A stretch of DNA of 64,000 bases from Cytobacillus depressus (GCF_008923245.1 NZ_WBOS01000009.1:81547-145546), one strand, 5' to 3'; counted from the first letter of the stretch, positions 45,391 to 55,334 are shown. A program made the numbers and translations. The notes: generated by a model from the letters alone, not told the origin.

Positions 45391-45852
45391 ATGGTAATTG
45401 AGGAAAAAATGATTGAATTAGGGCTTACCTGGCCAAAAGAGATTCCTCAGCCAATGGCTAATTATGTATCAGTCCGAAGAAGCGGGAATTTATTGTATCT
45501 ATCAGGCGCGGGACCTTTTGTTGAAGGAAAAGCAATATATGTAGGTAGGGTCGGAAGGGAAATCTCTCTTGAAGAAGCTTATGAGGCAGCAAGGATTTCG
45601 GCTGTAAATTTATTAAGTGTTATCCGAGCTGAGGTTGGTTCCTTGGATCGTATAAAAATTGTAAAGCTTCTAGGCTTTGTAAATAGTTCGGAAGATTTTT
45701 ACAATCAGCCAAAAGTTATAAACGGTGCTTCAGATTTGCTTGTAGAATTACTGGGTGATAACGGAAAACATGCCCGTTCTGCAATCGGAACGAGTGTACT
45801 TCCGTTTAATATTCCAGTTGAAATTGAGATAATTGCAGAAATTTTAGAATAG
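45391..45852 (+). CDS. Rid-family (YjgF-like) protein
   Basis: The 153-residue protein belongs to the longer Rid branch (LGLTWPKEIPQPMANYVSVR, LYLSGAGPF, GRVGREISLEEAYEAARI, and IGTSVLPFNIPVEIEIIAE). RidA enzymes hydrolyse reactive enamines and imines released by PLP enzymes. The catalytic Arg of classical RidA is replaced in this branch, so it may have another deaminase-like role. It is first in the run and directly precedes a PLP dehydratase, which fits enamine clearance. Confidence 0.87.
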   Translation: MVIEEKMIELGLTWPKEIPQPMANYVSVRRSGNLLYLSGAGPFVEGKAIYVGRVGREISLEEAYEAARISAVNLLSVIRAEVGSLDRIKIVKLLGFVNSSEDFYNQPKVINGASDLLVELLGDNGKHARSAIGTSVLPFNIPVEIEIIAEILE

Positions 45853-45863
45853 GAGATTGATAT

Positions 45864-46859
45864 ATGTTTACTACATTAAAGCAAATCAAACAGGCTAGAG
45901 CAAACCTTGCTGGTGTTATTATACCTACCCTACTTCAAAGTTCATCTACTTTCTCAAAGCTAACTGGCAATGAGATTTATTTAAAACCAGAAAACCTGCA
46001 GAAAACTGGATCGTTTAAGATTCGGGGTGCCTATAACAAAATTGCTAATTTGACAAAAGAAGAGCAAAAAAGAGGAGTTGTCGCTTTTTCAGCAGGAAAC
46101 CATGGAGCAGGGACTGCCTTTGCCGCACAAAAATTAGGCATCAAAGCTACAGTAGTAATGCCAGAGAATCCTGTGGCAAGTAAGAAAAATGCAATTATTC
46201 AATATGGGGCAAAAGCGATTGAATATGGCACTTCATCTATAACAATGTATGAAAAAGCATTGGAGCTCCATCAGGAGGAAGGTCTTTCGATGATCCATCC
46301 TTTTGATGATCTACATATCATTGCCGGACAGGGTACGATCGGGTTGGAAATATTTGAGGATTTGCCTGAGATTGATGCCGTAATCGTACCAGTAAGCGGT
46401 GGAGGTCTGATCTCCGGTGTAGCCACGGCATTGAAGGAAATCAAACCTACGATTCAAGTCATTGGTGTCAATACAGAAGGTGCAACTGCGATGTATACAT
46501 CTTTACAATATGGACATCCAGTAGAGGTAGAAAAAGTTAATACAATTGCCGACGGATTAATGGCTAAAAAGCCTGGAGAGCTTACTTTCGCTCATACTCA
46601 GCGTTATGTGGATGACCTCGTTTTAGTTAAGGAAAAGGAAATTGCAGATTGCGTTTCACTACTCGCTGAACGTGCAAAGCTTGTTGTAGAACCGTCAGGA
46701 GCAGCTGCGATGGCCGCGATGATTAATGGTCATATTAATCTAAAGAACAAAAAAGTAGCGGTAATGGTAAGCGGGGGAAATATTAGTTTTGAACTCTTTC
46801 AAAATCTAATTAGTGAATACAACGAAAGAAATTATAAAAATAGTGAGGTAGTCAAATGA
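45864..46859 (+). CDS. PLP-dependent threonine/serine/hydroxyaspartate dehydratase
   Basis: The 331-residue fold-type II enzyme has PLP-lysine GSFKIRGAYNKI (near residue 50), SAGNHGAGTAFAAQ, and the phosphate loop VPVSGGGLISGVA. It lacks the C-terminal ACT-like domain of IlvA, so it is a catabolic (TdcB) or hydroxyaspartate-dehydratase type. It starts 11 bases after the Rid gene and overlaps the next gene by four bases (ATGA), so the genes are coupled. Confidence 0.9.
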   Translation: MFTTLKQIKQARANLAGVIIPTLLQSSSTFSKLTGNEIYLKPENLQKTGSFKIRGAYNKIANLTKEEQKRGVVAFSAGNHGAGTAFAAQKLGIKATVVMPENPVASKKNAIIQYGAKAIEYGTSSITMYEKALELHQEEGLSMIHPFDDLHIIAGQGTIGLEIFEDLPEIDAVIVPVSGGGLISGVATALKEIKPTIQVIGVNTEGATAMYTSLQYGHPVEVEKVNTIADGLMAKKPGELTFAHTQRYVDDLVLVKEKEIADCVSLLAERAKLVVEPSGAAAMAAMINGHINLKNKKVAVMVSGGNISFELFQNLISEYNERNYKNSEVVK

Positions 46860-48073
46860 CCTATAAATTAACGAACATTCGTATTTTAACTGGTCATGGA
46901 GAGGAAGTAATTGATCGAGGGGAGATCCTTTTTAATGAAAAGGGGATACTTGATGTCGGAGAGCAGGTAGTGACGGGTCATCATGATCTTCAGGAGATCG
47001 ACGGAACCGGTATGACCGTTCTTGCTGGATTAATAGATTCTCACGTTCATTTAGGGATGGATGCTTCACCGGATCCATTTGCAAGTATGAAAAATGAAGG
47101 GCCAGACGATATTGCCTTTAAGGCTGTTAAACAAGGATATGAGTTTTTGCAGGCCGGTATTACATCCGTACGAAACCTAGGTACAAGATATAACGCTGAC
47201 ATTTCTTATCGAAATGCTGTGTCATCAGGAACGATAAAGGGTCCTCGGGTATTTGCTGCTGGAAGTCCGATTGTCATGACTGGCGGGCATGGACATGTAA
47301 TGGCCATTGAGGCAGATGGATGTGATGAAGTAAAAAAAGCTGCCAGGTCTCAATTAAAAGCGGGTGCGGATCTGCTAAAAGTCATGGCGACAGGCGGTGT
47401 TTTGACAAAAGGAAACGAACCGGGAGCCACCCAATTTTCAGAAGAAGAGCTGCGATGTATTTGTCAGGAAGCATCGAAGGTTTCGAAAACAACTGCTGCT
47501 CATACGATTGGAACAGAAGGAATTAAAAACGCCATAAGGGCGGGAGTAACAACAATCGAGCATGCTTATTTATTGGATGAAGAAGCGGTAGAGCTCATGC
47601 TGAAAATGGGTACTTGCCTTGTACCGACGCTTTTGGCACCAAGGCTTATATTAGATAAACCCGGAGCTGTACCAGATTACATGATAACAAAAGTAAAAAA
47701 GATCATTGATGATCATAAGATCAGCTTCCAAATGGCCTATCAAGCAGGCGTACCAATTGCTGCTGGGACAGATGCGGGCACACCATTTAATTTTCCGGGC
47801 CTCCTTGTAGATGAACTTTCGCTCATGATTGAGTATGGAATGAGCCCGTACGAAGCGATCTACTCTGCTACATTAGGAGCGGCCAAAGCAGTCAAAATGG
47901 AAGATGAACTTGGTTCTGTTCAAGTTGGTAAAGCTGCTGACCTTATTGTTGTTAATGGGAATCCTCTTGAAAATATTGAACATCTGCGTGAACCACTTTA
48001 TGTTTTTTCAAATGGACATCTAGTTCAAAAAAACACCTCACAAACAAAAGCACATCTTGAAACTAAAGTCTAA
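46856..48073 (+). CDS. Amidohydrolase-superfamily metal-dependent hydrolase (imidazolonepropionase/Xaa-Pro dipeptidase-like)
   Basis: The 405-residue protein has a TIM-barrel amidohydrolase metal site: DSHVHLGMD (HxH near 63-65), the bridging lysine in DLLKVMATGG, H in TAAHTIG, H in TIEHAYL and D in AGTDAGTPF. Its closest general match is the group that splits acyl- or prolyl-amino acids. It overlaps the dehydratase gene by four bases. It may open a cyclic or N-substituted amino acid for the enzymes encoded beside it. Confidence 0.87.
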   Translation: MTYKLTNIRILTGHGEEVIDRGEILFNEKGILDVGEQVVTGHHDLQEIDGTGMTVLAGLIDSHVHLGMDASPDPFASMKNEGPDDIAFKAVKQGYEFLQAGITSVRNLGTRYNADISYRNAVSSGTIKGPRVFAAGSPIVMTGGHGHVMAIEADGCDEVKKAARSQLKAGADLLKVMATGGVLTKGNEPGATQFSEEELRCICQEASKVSKTTAAHTIGTEGIKNAIRAGVTTIEHAYLLDEEAVELMLKMGTCLVPTLLAPRLILDKPGAVPDYMITKVKKIIDDHKISFQMAYQAGVPIAAGTDAGTPFNFPGLLVDELSLMIEYGMSPYEAIYSATLGAAKAVKMEDELGSVQVGKAADLIVVNGNPLENIEHLREPLYVFSNGHLVQKNTSQTKAHLETKV

Positions 48074-48180
48074 TGTTAAAAAATCACCTCAGCGATTACA
48101 TATAATTTCAACTAAAAGAGAACTCACTTCAGAAAACTCACTTCAGAAAATGATTAGAAAATTTATAAGGAGATGAAAAA

Positions 48181-49431
48181 ATGGCAAGTAATTTTCCCAT
48201 TGAGCAAGTGAGAAGCAGGTTTCCTGCATTGACTAGGCTGGAAGGCAAGAACCCTGTCATTTATTTTGATGGTCCAGGGGGTACGCAAATGGCTGATTAC
48301 GCTATTGAATCGATGTATCGATACATTAGAAATGGCATGGCAAATCTGCACGGTACCTTCATTACAAGTATTGATACAGAAAAGGTCATTTCTGAGGCAA
48401 GGGAGGCAGTCTCTGATCTGCTTGGCTGCCAGCCAAAAGAAGTTGCTTTTGGTGCGAACATGACAACGCTTGCCTTTTCCATTGCTAGAAGCTTTACTAG
48501 TTTTATTGAAGAAGGCGACGAAATAGTAGTTACTGAGCTTGATCATCGGGCAAATGTTGACCCATGGGTGACACTAGCAAAAGATAAAGGCGCGAAAATC
48601 AAATTTATCAAACTTGATACAGATACTTATACATTAAAGCTTGATAATCTTGATGAAGTTATTACAAATAAAACGAAGATTGTGGCGGTTGGAATCTCGT
48701 CAAATGTTACAGGTACAGTAACCGATGTAAGCAAGATTGTCAGAAGAGCGAAAGAAGTCAATTCCATTGTGGTGGCTGATGCTGTCCATGCTGTTCCGCA
48801 CATACCAATTGATGTAAAGGAATTTGGCTGCGATATCCTTCTTTGCTCTGCTTATAAGTTTTTCGGTCCGCATGTTGGCATCGCTGTTGTTCAAGAGGAG
48901 CTGTTTGAAAAACTGCCTGTCTATAAACTACAGCCTGCACCTGCTGAAATTCCTTATAAGTTAGAAACAGGTACACAAAACCATGAAGGGATCGCAGGAG
49001 TAATCGGTGCAATTAACTTTATTGCAGAGCTAGGGCACGGGAGTACTAGAAGGGAAAGATTACTCTCTGGTATGCAAGCAATTGAAATATATGAAAATGA
49101 GTTGGCGACTGACATTGAGAGGTTCCTAGAAGGACTACCTGAGGTTCATTTATTTCGGGCACCAACAGGCAATAAAACACCTACGTTCGCATTTACAATT
49201 GAACTACAGAATTCAAGAGAAGTAACAAGTTGGCTGGCTAAGAATTTTAATATGTGTGTTGCTGATGGTGATTTCTATGCCTCAACAATGGCTGACTTAT
49301 TAGGTGTCAAGCCAGTTGGAGGATGGGTTCGTATCGGCTTGGCACCGTATAATACGAGAGAAGAAGTCCAACAGTTTAAAAAGGGATTGAAGGCATTCAT
49401 TAATCTCCATAAGAAGAATCCCGTTATATAG
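48181..49431 (+). CDS. Class V aminotransferase, cysteine-desulfurase-like
   Basis: The 416-residue PLP enzyme of fold type I starts with VIYFDGPGGTQMADYAIESM and carries the Schiff-base lysine in LLCSAYKFFGPHVG (near residue 222). It is closest to the cysteine-desulfurase-like subfamily (am_tr_V, VC1184 type), whose reaction is not well defined. The active-site cysteine loop of true IscS/SufS is not seen. It stands in the catabolic run, so a lyase or deaminase role on an amino acid is more likely than Fe-S supply. Confidence 0.85.
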   Translation: MASNFPIEQVRSRFPALTRLEGKNPVIYFDGPGGTQMADYAIESMYRYIRNGMANLHGTFITSIDTEKVISEAREAVSDLLGCQPKEVAFGANMTTLAFSIARSFTSFIEEGDEIVVTELDHRANVDPWVTLAKDKGAKIKFIKLDTDTYTLKLDNLDEVITNKTKIVAVGISSNVTGTVTDVSKIVRRAKEVNSIVVADAVHAVPHIPIDVKEFGCDILLCSAYKFFGPHVGIAVVQEELFEKLPVYKLQPAPAEIPYKLETGTQNHEGIAGVIGAINFIAELGHGSTRRERLLSGMQAIEIYENELATDIERFLEGLPEVHLFRAPTGNKTPTFAFTIELQNSREVTSWLAKNFNMCVADGDFYASTMADLLGVKPVGGWVRIGLAPYNTREEVQQFKKGLKAFINLHKKNPVI

Positions 49432-49464
49432 GAACAGACTCCAATGAAGGTCGGGGGGATTGAA

Positions 49465-50109
49465 ATGCATGAAATAGATCAAAAGAAAGCAATGCATCCT
49501 ATTTTTAAAAATTATCTTCCGATTGCAGAAGGAATTGCTAAAACAGTAGGTAGTCACTGTGAGGTGGTCGTTCATGACTTAACAGATATTTCTTCGTCTA
49601 TTGTTGCTATTTTTAATGGTCATGTAACTGAGAGAGAAGTAGGTTCTCCTCTAACCGATCTTGGCCTTACAATTTTAAGGCAGGGGAGTGAAGATGATCT
49701 TCTATTAAACTATCCAAATAAAAGTATAAAAGGAAAAAAGATCAAATCAACCTCGATTATGATTCGTGACAATGACGGGACGATTGTTGGCTGTTTATGT
49801 ATTAATATCGACCTTACCTTATTAACGATGGCGGGTTCTATCATTAATGAAATGGTGAATGTATATGAGGAGAAGGAAGATGAGTCTTTTCCTCAATCTG
49901 TTACTGACTTAGAAGAAAAGATGATTAATCGGGCAATAGAGAAAATTGGAAAACCGATAGGACTAATGGAAAAGAACGATAGAATGGAGTTTATTCACCT
50001 GCTTGATGAAATGGGATTATTCCTTATTAAGGGAACCATACAAAACATTGCTGAAATGCTAGATGTATCTAAATTCAAAATATACAGCTATCTTGAGAAG
50101 AAAAATTAA
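49465..50109 (+). CDS. YheO-type PAS/HTH transcriptional regulator
   Basis: The 214-residue protein has a YheO-like PAS domain (residues 10-115; YLPIAEGIAKTVGSHCEVVV, HDLTDISSSIVAI) and a C-terminal DauR-type helix-turn-helix (GTIQNIAEMLDVSKFKIYSY). Relatives such as DauR regulate D-arginine use. Start is the ATG at 49465 after GGGGGG. Embedded in the run, it probably senses the substrate and controls the adjacent operon. Confidence 0.87.
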   Translation: MHEIDQKKAMHPIFKNYLPIAEGIAKTVGSHCEVVVHDLTDISSSIVAIFNGHVTEREVGSPLTDLGLTILRQGSEDDLLLNYPNKSIKGKKIKSTSIMIRDNDGTIVGCLCINIDLTLLTMAGSIINEMVNVYEEKEDESFPQSVTDLEEKMINRAIEKIGKPIGLMEKNDRMEFIHLLDEMGLFLIKGTIQNIAEMLDVSKFKIYSYLEKKN

Positions 50110-50129
50110 AAAAGAGGGGAAGTGTAGTG

Positions 50130-51677
50130 ATGGGCACCCCCGAACTAAATATTAATAATAAGACAAAGAAAAAAGGGGTATTTTATCGTTTCTTAGATTG
50201 GATTGAAGTAAACGGAAATAAACTGCCTGATGTATTAACGCTTTTTGTCATTTTTACAGCTATTATCTTGATTGTGTCGGCCATTGCTGGACTTTCTGGC
50301 TGGAGTGCGGTCAATCCAGCTACGAAAGAAAAAATTGAAGCTATTAACCTTTTAAACGGAGAAGGAATTAAACGGATTCTCTCTGAAATGGTCAAAAACT
50401 TTGTTAATTTCCCTCCTCTTGGCCTTGTTCTTGTAGTCATGCTTGGGGTAGGTCTCGCGGAGTCGACCGGCTTAATTTCAGCATTTATGAGGAAGGTTGT
50501 CTTATCCGCACCTAGCAAGCTGATCCTACCAATTATTGTAATAATTGGAATAGTTGGAAATGCAGCAGCAGATGCTGCATTAATCGTATTACCGCCAGTA
50601 GCAGCAATGATATTTTTGGCACTTAAAAGAAATCCAATTGCTGGACTTGTGGCCGCATATGCCGCCGTGGCTGGAGGGTTCAGTGCTAATATTATTATAA
50701 ACGTTTTAGATGCGATGCTTGCAGGGTTTACCGAAACAAGTGCACAAATAATTGATCCGGAATATAAAGCCAATCCAGCGATGAACTATTACTTCTTACT
50801 TGCCTCTACATTTGTTTTATTACCTGTTGCCGTATTTGTCACAACAAAAATAGTAGAACCACGATTAGGCGAATTTACTGGTTCTATGCCAGATGGAGAA
50901 GCAAGTTCCGAATTAACAGCTGATGAAAAAAGAGGATTAAAATGGGCAACCATTACTTTATCTGCATTTGTGATTATCTTACTTGCACTAACGTTGCCGC
51001 AAAATGCCCTTCTCCGACATCCGGAAACCGGCTCGCTAGTTGTCTCACCGTTCATGGATTCACTTGTTGGCATTATGTTTTTGTTTTTCTTTATCCCTGC
51101 TTTGGCTTATGGCATTGGGGCAAAGACCATCAAGTCAGATAGAGATGTTGCTGAACAATTGACTAAAGCCATGTCAGGAATGGGTTATTATATTGTCCTT
51201 GCATTTATTGCAGCTCAAATGATCACCTATTTTAGCTGGAGCAATTTAGGAGCCATTTTCGCCATTAAGGGTGCGGAGATGCTTCAATCAATTGGTTTAG
51301 TTGGCTTGCCGCTACTAATTGGTTTTATTATTTTTACTGCAATCGTTAACTTACTTATTGCAAGTGCATCAGCAAAATGGGCATTACTTGGCCCTGTCTT
51401 TGTACCAATGTTTATGCTTCTTGGCTACAGCCCTGCCTTTACACAAGTGGCTTATCGAATAGGTGATTCAATTACCAATGTAATCACACCAATGTTAGCA
51501 TACTTTGCGATATTACTTTCCTTCGCGAAAAAATTTGATAAAAATATGGGAGTAGGGACGCTTATCTCTTCCCTTATTCCTTATACAATTGCATTTGGGG
51601 TATTCTGGATAACTTTATTCTGTATTTGGTATTTCTTCGGGCTGCCATTAGGTCCAGGTTCGTATATCGAATTATAA
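50130..51677 (+). CDS. AbgT-family transporter
   Basis: The 515-residue membrane protein has about 12-13 helices and AbgT signatures: RFLDWIEVNGNKLPDVLTLF at the N-terminus, GVGLAESTGLISAFMRK, GNAAADAALIVLPP and SASAKWALLGPVFVPMFMLL. The AbgT family takes up p-aminobenzoyl-glutamate or exports sulfonamide-like compounds. GAGGGGA precedes; GTG at 50127 and ATG at 50130 are both possible starts. Followed by an M20 amidohydrolase, as abgT is by abgAB functions in E. coli. Confidence 0.9.
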   Translation: MGTPELNINNKTKKKGVFYRFLDWIEVNGNKLPDVLTLFVIFTAIILIVSAIAGLSGWSAVNPATKEKIEAINLLNGEGIKRILSEMVKNFVNFPPLGLVLVVMLGVGLAESTGLISAFMRKVVLSAPSKLILPIIVIIGIVGNAAADAALIVLPPVAAMIFLALKRNPIAGLVAAYAAVAGGFSANIIINVLDAMLAGFTETSAQIIDPEYKANPAMNYYFLLASTFVLLPVAVFVTTKIVEPRLGEFTGSMPDGEASSELTADEKRGLKWATITLSAFVIILLALTLPQNALLRHPETGSLVVSPFMDSLVGIMFLFFFIPALAYGIGAKTIKSDRDVAEQLTKAMSGMGYYIVLAFIAAQMITYFSWSNLGAIFAIKGAEMLQSIGLVGLPLLIGFIIFTAIVNLLIASASAKWALLGPVFVPMFMLLGYSPAFTQVAYRIGDSITNVITPMLAYFAILLSFAKKFDKNMGVGTLISSLIPYTIAFGVFWITLFCIWYFFGLPLGPGSYIEL

Positions 51678-51712
51678 AAAATGCATATCAAAAATAATAA
51701 GGGGATGAGCTC

Positions 51713-52930
51713 ATGCTAGAAAGCCTATATGAACTATTAGAAAAAAATTACGAAGAAATTGTTGATATTCGTCGGTATTTACATCAGCATCCAGAACTTT
51801 CTTTTGAAGAAGTTGAAACACCAAAATATATTGCTGCTTATCATGAAAAATTAGGACATGAAGTTAGAATGGGAGTTGGCGGTAGGGGAGTTGTTGCAAC
51901 ACTTAAAGGGAAAAAGCCCGGAAAAACTGTTGCATTACGTGCAGATTTTGATGCACTGCCAATACAAGAAGAAAATGAAGTCCCTTATAAATCTAAAGTT
52001 GATGGCGTTATGCATGCTTGCGGACATGATGGACATACTGCTACATTACTTGTTCTAGCAAAAGTTTTGAACCAGCTAAAGGATGATCTTGAAGGCAATG
52101 TAGTCTTTATTCACCAACACGCTGAAGAGCTTGCTCCAGGTGGGGCTATTGCAATGATCGAAGATGGATGCCTAGAAGGTGTAGATGTTATATTTGGAAC
52201 TCATATATGGGCCACAGGTCCAGTTGGTCAAATTGGTTATCGATCAGGACCTGTTCTAGCTGCAGCAGACCGATTTCATATTAATATTCAAGGGAAAGGA
52301 GGGCATGGAGCACAACCGCACTTAACAAAGGATAGTATCGTCATTGCTTCCCAATTGGTAATGAACTTGCAGCAAATTGTAAGTCGCCGAGTAAATCCGG
52401 TTGATTCAGCAGTCATTTCAGTTGGGGCCTTTGAGGCAAAAAATGCCTTTAATGTTATTGCAGACACAGCTCAGTTAACCGGGACTGTAAGGACATTTAA
52501 GGAAGAAGTTAGAAAAAATATTGAAAATGAAATTAGACGTATTACTGAAGGTACATGTCTGGCTGCTGATGCTAATTTTTCTTATCAGTTTGTAAGAGGA
52601 TATCCAGCAACAGTAAATCATAAGAAGGAAACAGAATTTGTTGCAAGCTTGGCTCCGAATGTGCCCGGGGTAAGAAAAACTATTGAAATGGAGCTACAAA
52701 TGGGTGGGGAGGATTTCTCCTACTATCTTGAAAAAGTACCGGGAACCTTTTTTACTACTGGAGCACAAATTGCTGAGCGTGAAGTAACTTACCCACATCA
52801 CCATCCTAAATTTGATATTGATGAAAAAGGATTGTTGATTGCTGCTAACGTCCTTGGTGCTGCAACTTTAACCTATTTGAAAAATGGGGGAATAGAGGAA
52901 GTTGATAAAGAAAAGATTGAAGCAGTGTGA
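51713..52930 (+). CDS. M20-family amidohydrolase (aminoacylase/HipO/AbgB-like)
   Basis: The 405-residue enzyme has the M20D pattern RRYLHQHPELSFEE, the metal site DFDALPIQEENEVPYKS and MHACGHDGHTATLL, IHQHAEELAPGGA, and the late metal residue region MGGEDFSYYLEKVPGTFF. Such enzymes cleave N-acyl amino acids, hippurate-like amides or aminobenzoyl-glutamate. It starts 35 bases after the AbgT transporter and ends the run. The likely job is to split the imported amide. Confidence 0.92.
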   Translation: MLESLYELLEKNYEEIVDIRRYLHQHPELSFEEVETPKYIAAYHEKLGHEVRMGVGGRGVVATLKGKKPGKTVALRADFDALPIQEENEVPYKSKVDGVMHACGHDGHTATLLVLAKVLNQLKDDLEGNVVFIHQHAEELAPGGAIAMIEDGCLEGVDVIFGTHIWATGPVGQIGYRSGPVLAAADRFHINIQGKGGHGAQPHLTKDSIVIASQLVMNLQQIVSRRVNPVDSAVISVGAFEAKNAFNVIADTAQLTGTVRTFKEEVRKNIENEIRRITEGTCLAADANFSYQFVRGYPATVNHKKETEFVASLAPNVPGVRKTIEMELQMGGEDFSYYLEKVPGTFFTTGAQIAEREVTYPHHHPKFDIDEKGLLIAANVLGAATLTYLKNGGIEEVDKEKIEAV

Positions 52931-52967
52931 TTAATTAGAGATGACGGGGAAAAATTAAGAAAACAAA

Positions 52968-53001
52968 AAGAAGCCGTGCAGCAACAACTCACGGCTTTTT
53001 C
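52968..53001. terminator. Terminator at the end of the catabolic run
   Basis: AGCCGTG pairs with CACGGCT across 11 bases, with A's before and TTTTTC after, so it can serve both strands and the convergent hydrolase gene. Confidence 0.85.
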
Positions 53002-53023
53002 TTACTACTTAGTTTCTTAAATT

Positions 53024-53890
53024 TTAAAGCCTAATCTCCATCCCATCCTCCGCAATATGAAACCCTCTTTCCTCAATAAGATTCCTAACATCCCGATTCG
53101 AATGCAGCGCAGGGTTCGAATGATTAAGATGAGTGAAATAAATTTCCTTTTCTCCAGCTAAATCTTGAAGTCGATCCATTGTTTCTGTCATTAAAGGGTG
53201 AGGAATTTCCCTAAAATCACGGCCAATTTTTTCAAGATCCTTCGGCGAATGGAATGTGCCATCAAGCAAGCATATATCAACCTCTTTGCAGGCATCATAA
53301 ATACTTTGTTCCCACTCATCCCAACGGTCGATATCTGGAATATAAAGGACTTTTTTATTCGGACCTTCAATGACAAAAGCAAAGGTCTCAGAGAATTCAT
53401 TTCGATGTGGAACCTCAATTGGTTTAATCGAAACATGCTGAGAAATTGGAACGGCCTGTCCATTACTCATTTCTTTCGTTACGATGTTTCCGAGTTTCGT
53501 CAGTTGACTCCAGGGTGCTTGTGTTTCCAATAAATTAGTCATTTTTAATCCTGCAAACACGGGAACTCCAGAGGCTCCAATGGCTTCACGCCCTAAAAAA
53601 AGTAATCCTGGATAATGGCCTAGATGGGCATGGGTTAAAAAGATACTATCCATAAGCTTTCCTTGCAGTTCGTATTTTAACTGCAAGTTTGCCATCTGCT
53701 CTTTTAAATCAGGTGTGGCGTCTATTAAATGCCATACTCGCTCATCAGGAAGCACAATGGCCAAAGATGCAGCAAGGCGCCGAAGCTTTGGATTGGCAAT
53801 TGCCTCTGAACAATTTTTACAAAAACAATTGGGATGTGGTAGTCCAGCGTCCTGTGCTGTCCCTATTACACTTAAAATCACTTTACTCAT
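53024..53890 (-). CDS. PqqB-like metallo-beta-lactamase-fold hydrolase
   Basis: The 288-residue protein starts like PqqB (VIGTAQDAGLPHPNCFCKNC), including a zinc-type Cys cluster near residues 22-27. The canonical HxHxDH metal motif is changed to THAHLGHYPG (Gly in place of Asp), as in PqqB-type members. Later ligands HRNEF, DGTFHS and FTHLNHSNP are present. No other PQQ biosynthesis genes are in this window. Its ATG overlaps the stop of the upstream NhaC-type gene by four bases, so the two are coupled under the same T-box. Confidence 0.82.
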   Translation of the reverse strand: MSKVILSVIGTAQDAGLPHPNCFCKNCSEAIANPKLRRLAASLAIVLPDERVWHLIDATPDLKEQMANLQLKYELQGKLMDSIFLTHAHLGHYPGLLFLGREAIGASGVPVFAGLKMTNLLETQAPWSQLTKLGNIVTKEMSNGQAVPISQHVSIKPIEVPHRNEFSETFAFVIEGPNKKVLYIPDIDRWDEWEQSIYDACKEVDICLLDGTFHSPKDLEKIGRDFREIPHPLMTETMDRLQDLAGEKEIYFTHLNHSNPALHSNRDVRNLIEERGFHIAEDGMEIRL

Positions 53891-55308
53891 AATGAAATTT
53901 CTCCTTTATCATTCGAAAGCTTGCTATCTTCGTTATAATTCTTTTTCGAAATCGTCCAGCCCGTAAAGCCAAATAGAATATTAATAAGCGGAACAAGAAA
54001 AACAAAGAAAGCATACGGTATAAATTCACCAGGGCTTACGCCTAAAATGCTCATTGCAAATACAGCAGGAACGCTCCAAGGTACGAGGTTAATTCCAACT
54101 GTACCCGCAGCTTCCACACATCTTGATAAGTTTTTCGTATCGATTCCCATATCTTTATATTTTTGGACAAAAGTTCTCGCTGGTAAAATAATCGCCAAAA
54201 ATTGTGCCCCACTTGCAAATGCCACAACAAAGGTAGAAAAAATTGTTGAACTGATTAACGTTCCGGCTGATTTAACCTTCGTCATCATTTTCCTAGTTAA
54301 TACTTCAAAGGATCCGGTTTCTTCTAAAATCCCTCCAAGGGCTGTTGCAAGGATTAATAAAGCAATCGTCCCAAGCATGGACATCATTCCGCCGCCATTT
54401 AATAAAGAATCTAAAGCAGCCACACCAGATTCACCAGAATAGCCGTTTGTCATCACTTGAATGATAGAAGAAATAGATGATCCTTGTACGAAAATAGCAA
54501 TTAAACCGCCTAGAATGCCCACGCCCATTAAGGCAGGAATGGCTGGGGTGCGCAACACCATTAAGATAATCGTAAGCACTGGCATGAGTAATAATAGTGG
54601 ATGAATTAAAAATACATCATTTAAGCCTGTCTTAATGGCATCTATCACATTTGCATCTGTAGCAACATTTGATGTTCCGGTATTACTAACAATCCAGTAT
54701 AAAACAATGGCCACGAAAAAGGCTGGTAGCGTATCCCAGAGCATATGCTTAATATGACTGAATAAATCAGTATCCACCATTGCAGGTGCAATATTCGTTG
54801 TATCAGAAACAGGGGATAATTTATCTCCAAAGTAAGCGCCAGAAATGACTGCTCCAGCAACAAGCCCTGGAGAAAAGCCTAATCCTTCTCCAATAACCAT
54901 AAAAGCAAGTCCAACAGTTGCAATGGAAGTGAATGAGCTTCCCAATGTTACGGAAACAATGCCAGTAACAAGTGCGACAATCGGAACGAATAAATCTGGT
55001 TTGATAATTGACAGACCATAGTAGATGATTGTTGGGATCACTCCGCTTGCAATCCATGAGCCAACAATGATGCCAATAATAAGGAGAATAAACACGGCTG
55101 GTAAAGCTCTAGCAACTCCTTGGGTCATCATATTTTGGATTTCATCCCAGCTCCAGCCGCAAATCTTCGCAATAACCGCTGCTGCAACCACACCAATTAT
55201 GAGCGGAATATGCATGCCTGCTTTCCAAAAAAAGATGGATAGCGCGGCAGAAAGAATTAGTGCCAGTATCGGAATAACCGCCATCCCAATCGTAAGTTCC
55301 TTTTTCAT
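53887..55308 (-). CDS. NhaC-family antiporter; probable tyrosine transporter (T-box controlled)
   Basis: The 473-residue membrane protein has about 11-12 helices and NhaC signatures (ISGAYFGDKLSPVSDTTNIA, TLGSSFTSIATVG). Start is the ATG at 55308 behind GGAGGAG; longer frames run into the T-box leader. A T-box upstream with a UAC specifier means transcription rises when tRNA-Tyr is uncharged. Tyr T-boxes before NhaC-like genes (YheL type) have been interpreted as tyrosine importers, and I follow that reading. Confidence 0.85.
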   Translation of the reverse strand: MKKELTIGMAVIPILALILSAALSIFFWKAGMHIPLIIGVVAAAVIAKICGWSWDEIQNMMTQGVARALPAVFILLIIGIIVGSWIASGVIPTIIYYGLSIIKPDLFVPIVALVTGIVSVTLGSSFTSIATVGLAFMVIGEGLGFSPGLVAGAVISGAYFGDKLSPVSDTTNIAPAMVDTDLFSHIKHMLWDTLPAFFVAIVLYWIVSNTGTSNVATDANVIDAIKTGLNDVFLIHPLLLLMPVLTIILMVLRTPAIPALMGVGILGGLIAIFVQGSSISSIIQVMTNGYSGESGVAALDSLLNGGGMMSMLGTIALLILATALGGILEETGSFEVLTRKMMTKVKSAGTLISSTIFSTFVVAFASGAQFLAIILPARTFVQKYKDMGIDTKNLSRCVEAAGTVGINLVPWSVPAVFAMSILGVSPGEFIPYAFFVFLVPLINILFGFTGWTISKKNYNEDSKLSNDKGEISL

Positions 55309-55334
55309 AGTAAAAACTCCTCCATGTGAAAAAA

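Noticed and set aside
50183..50773. 196-codon minus-strand frame inside the AbgT gene
   Set aside because: Antisense shadow of a long membrane-protein gene.
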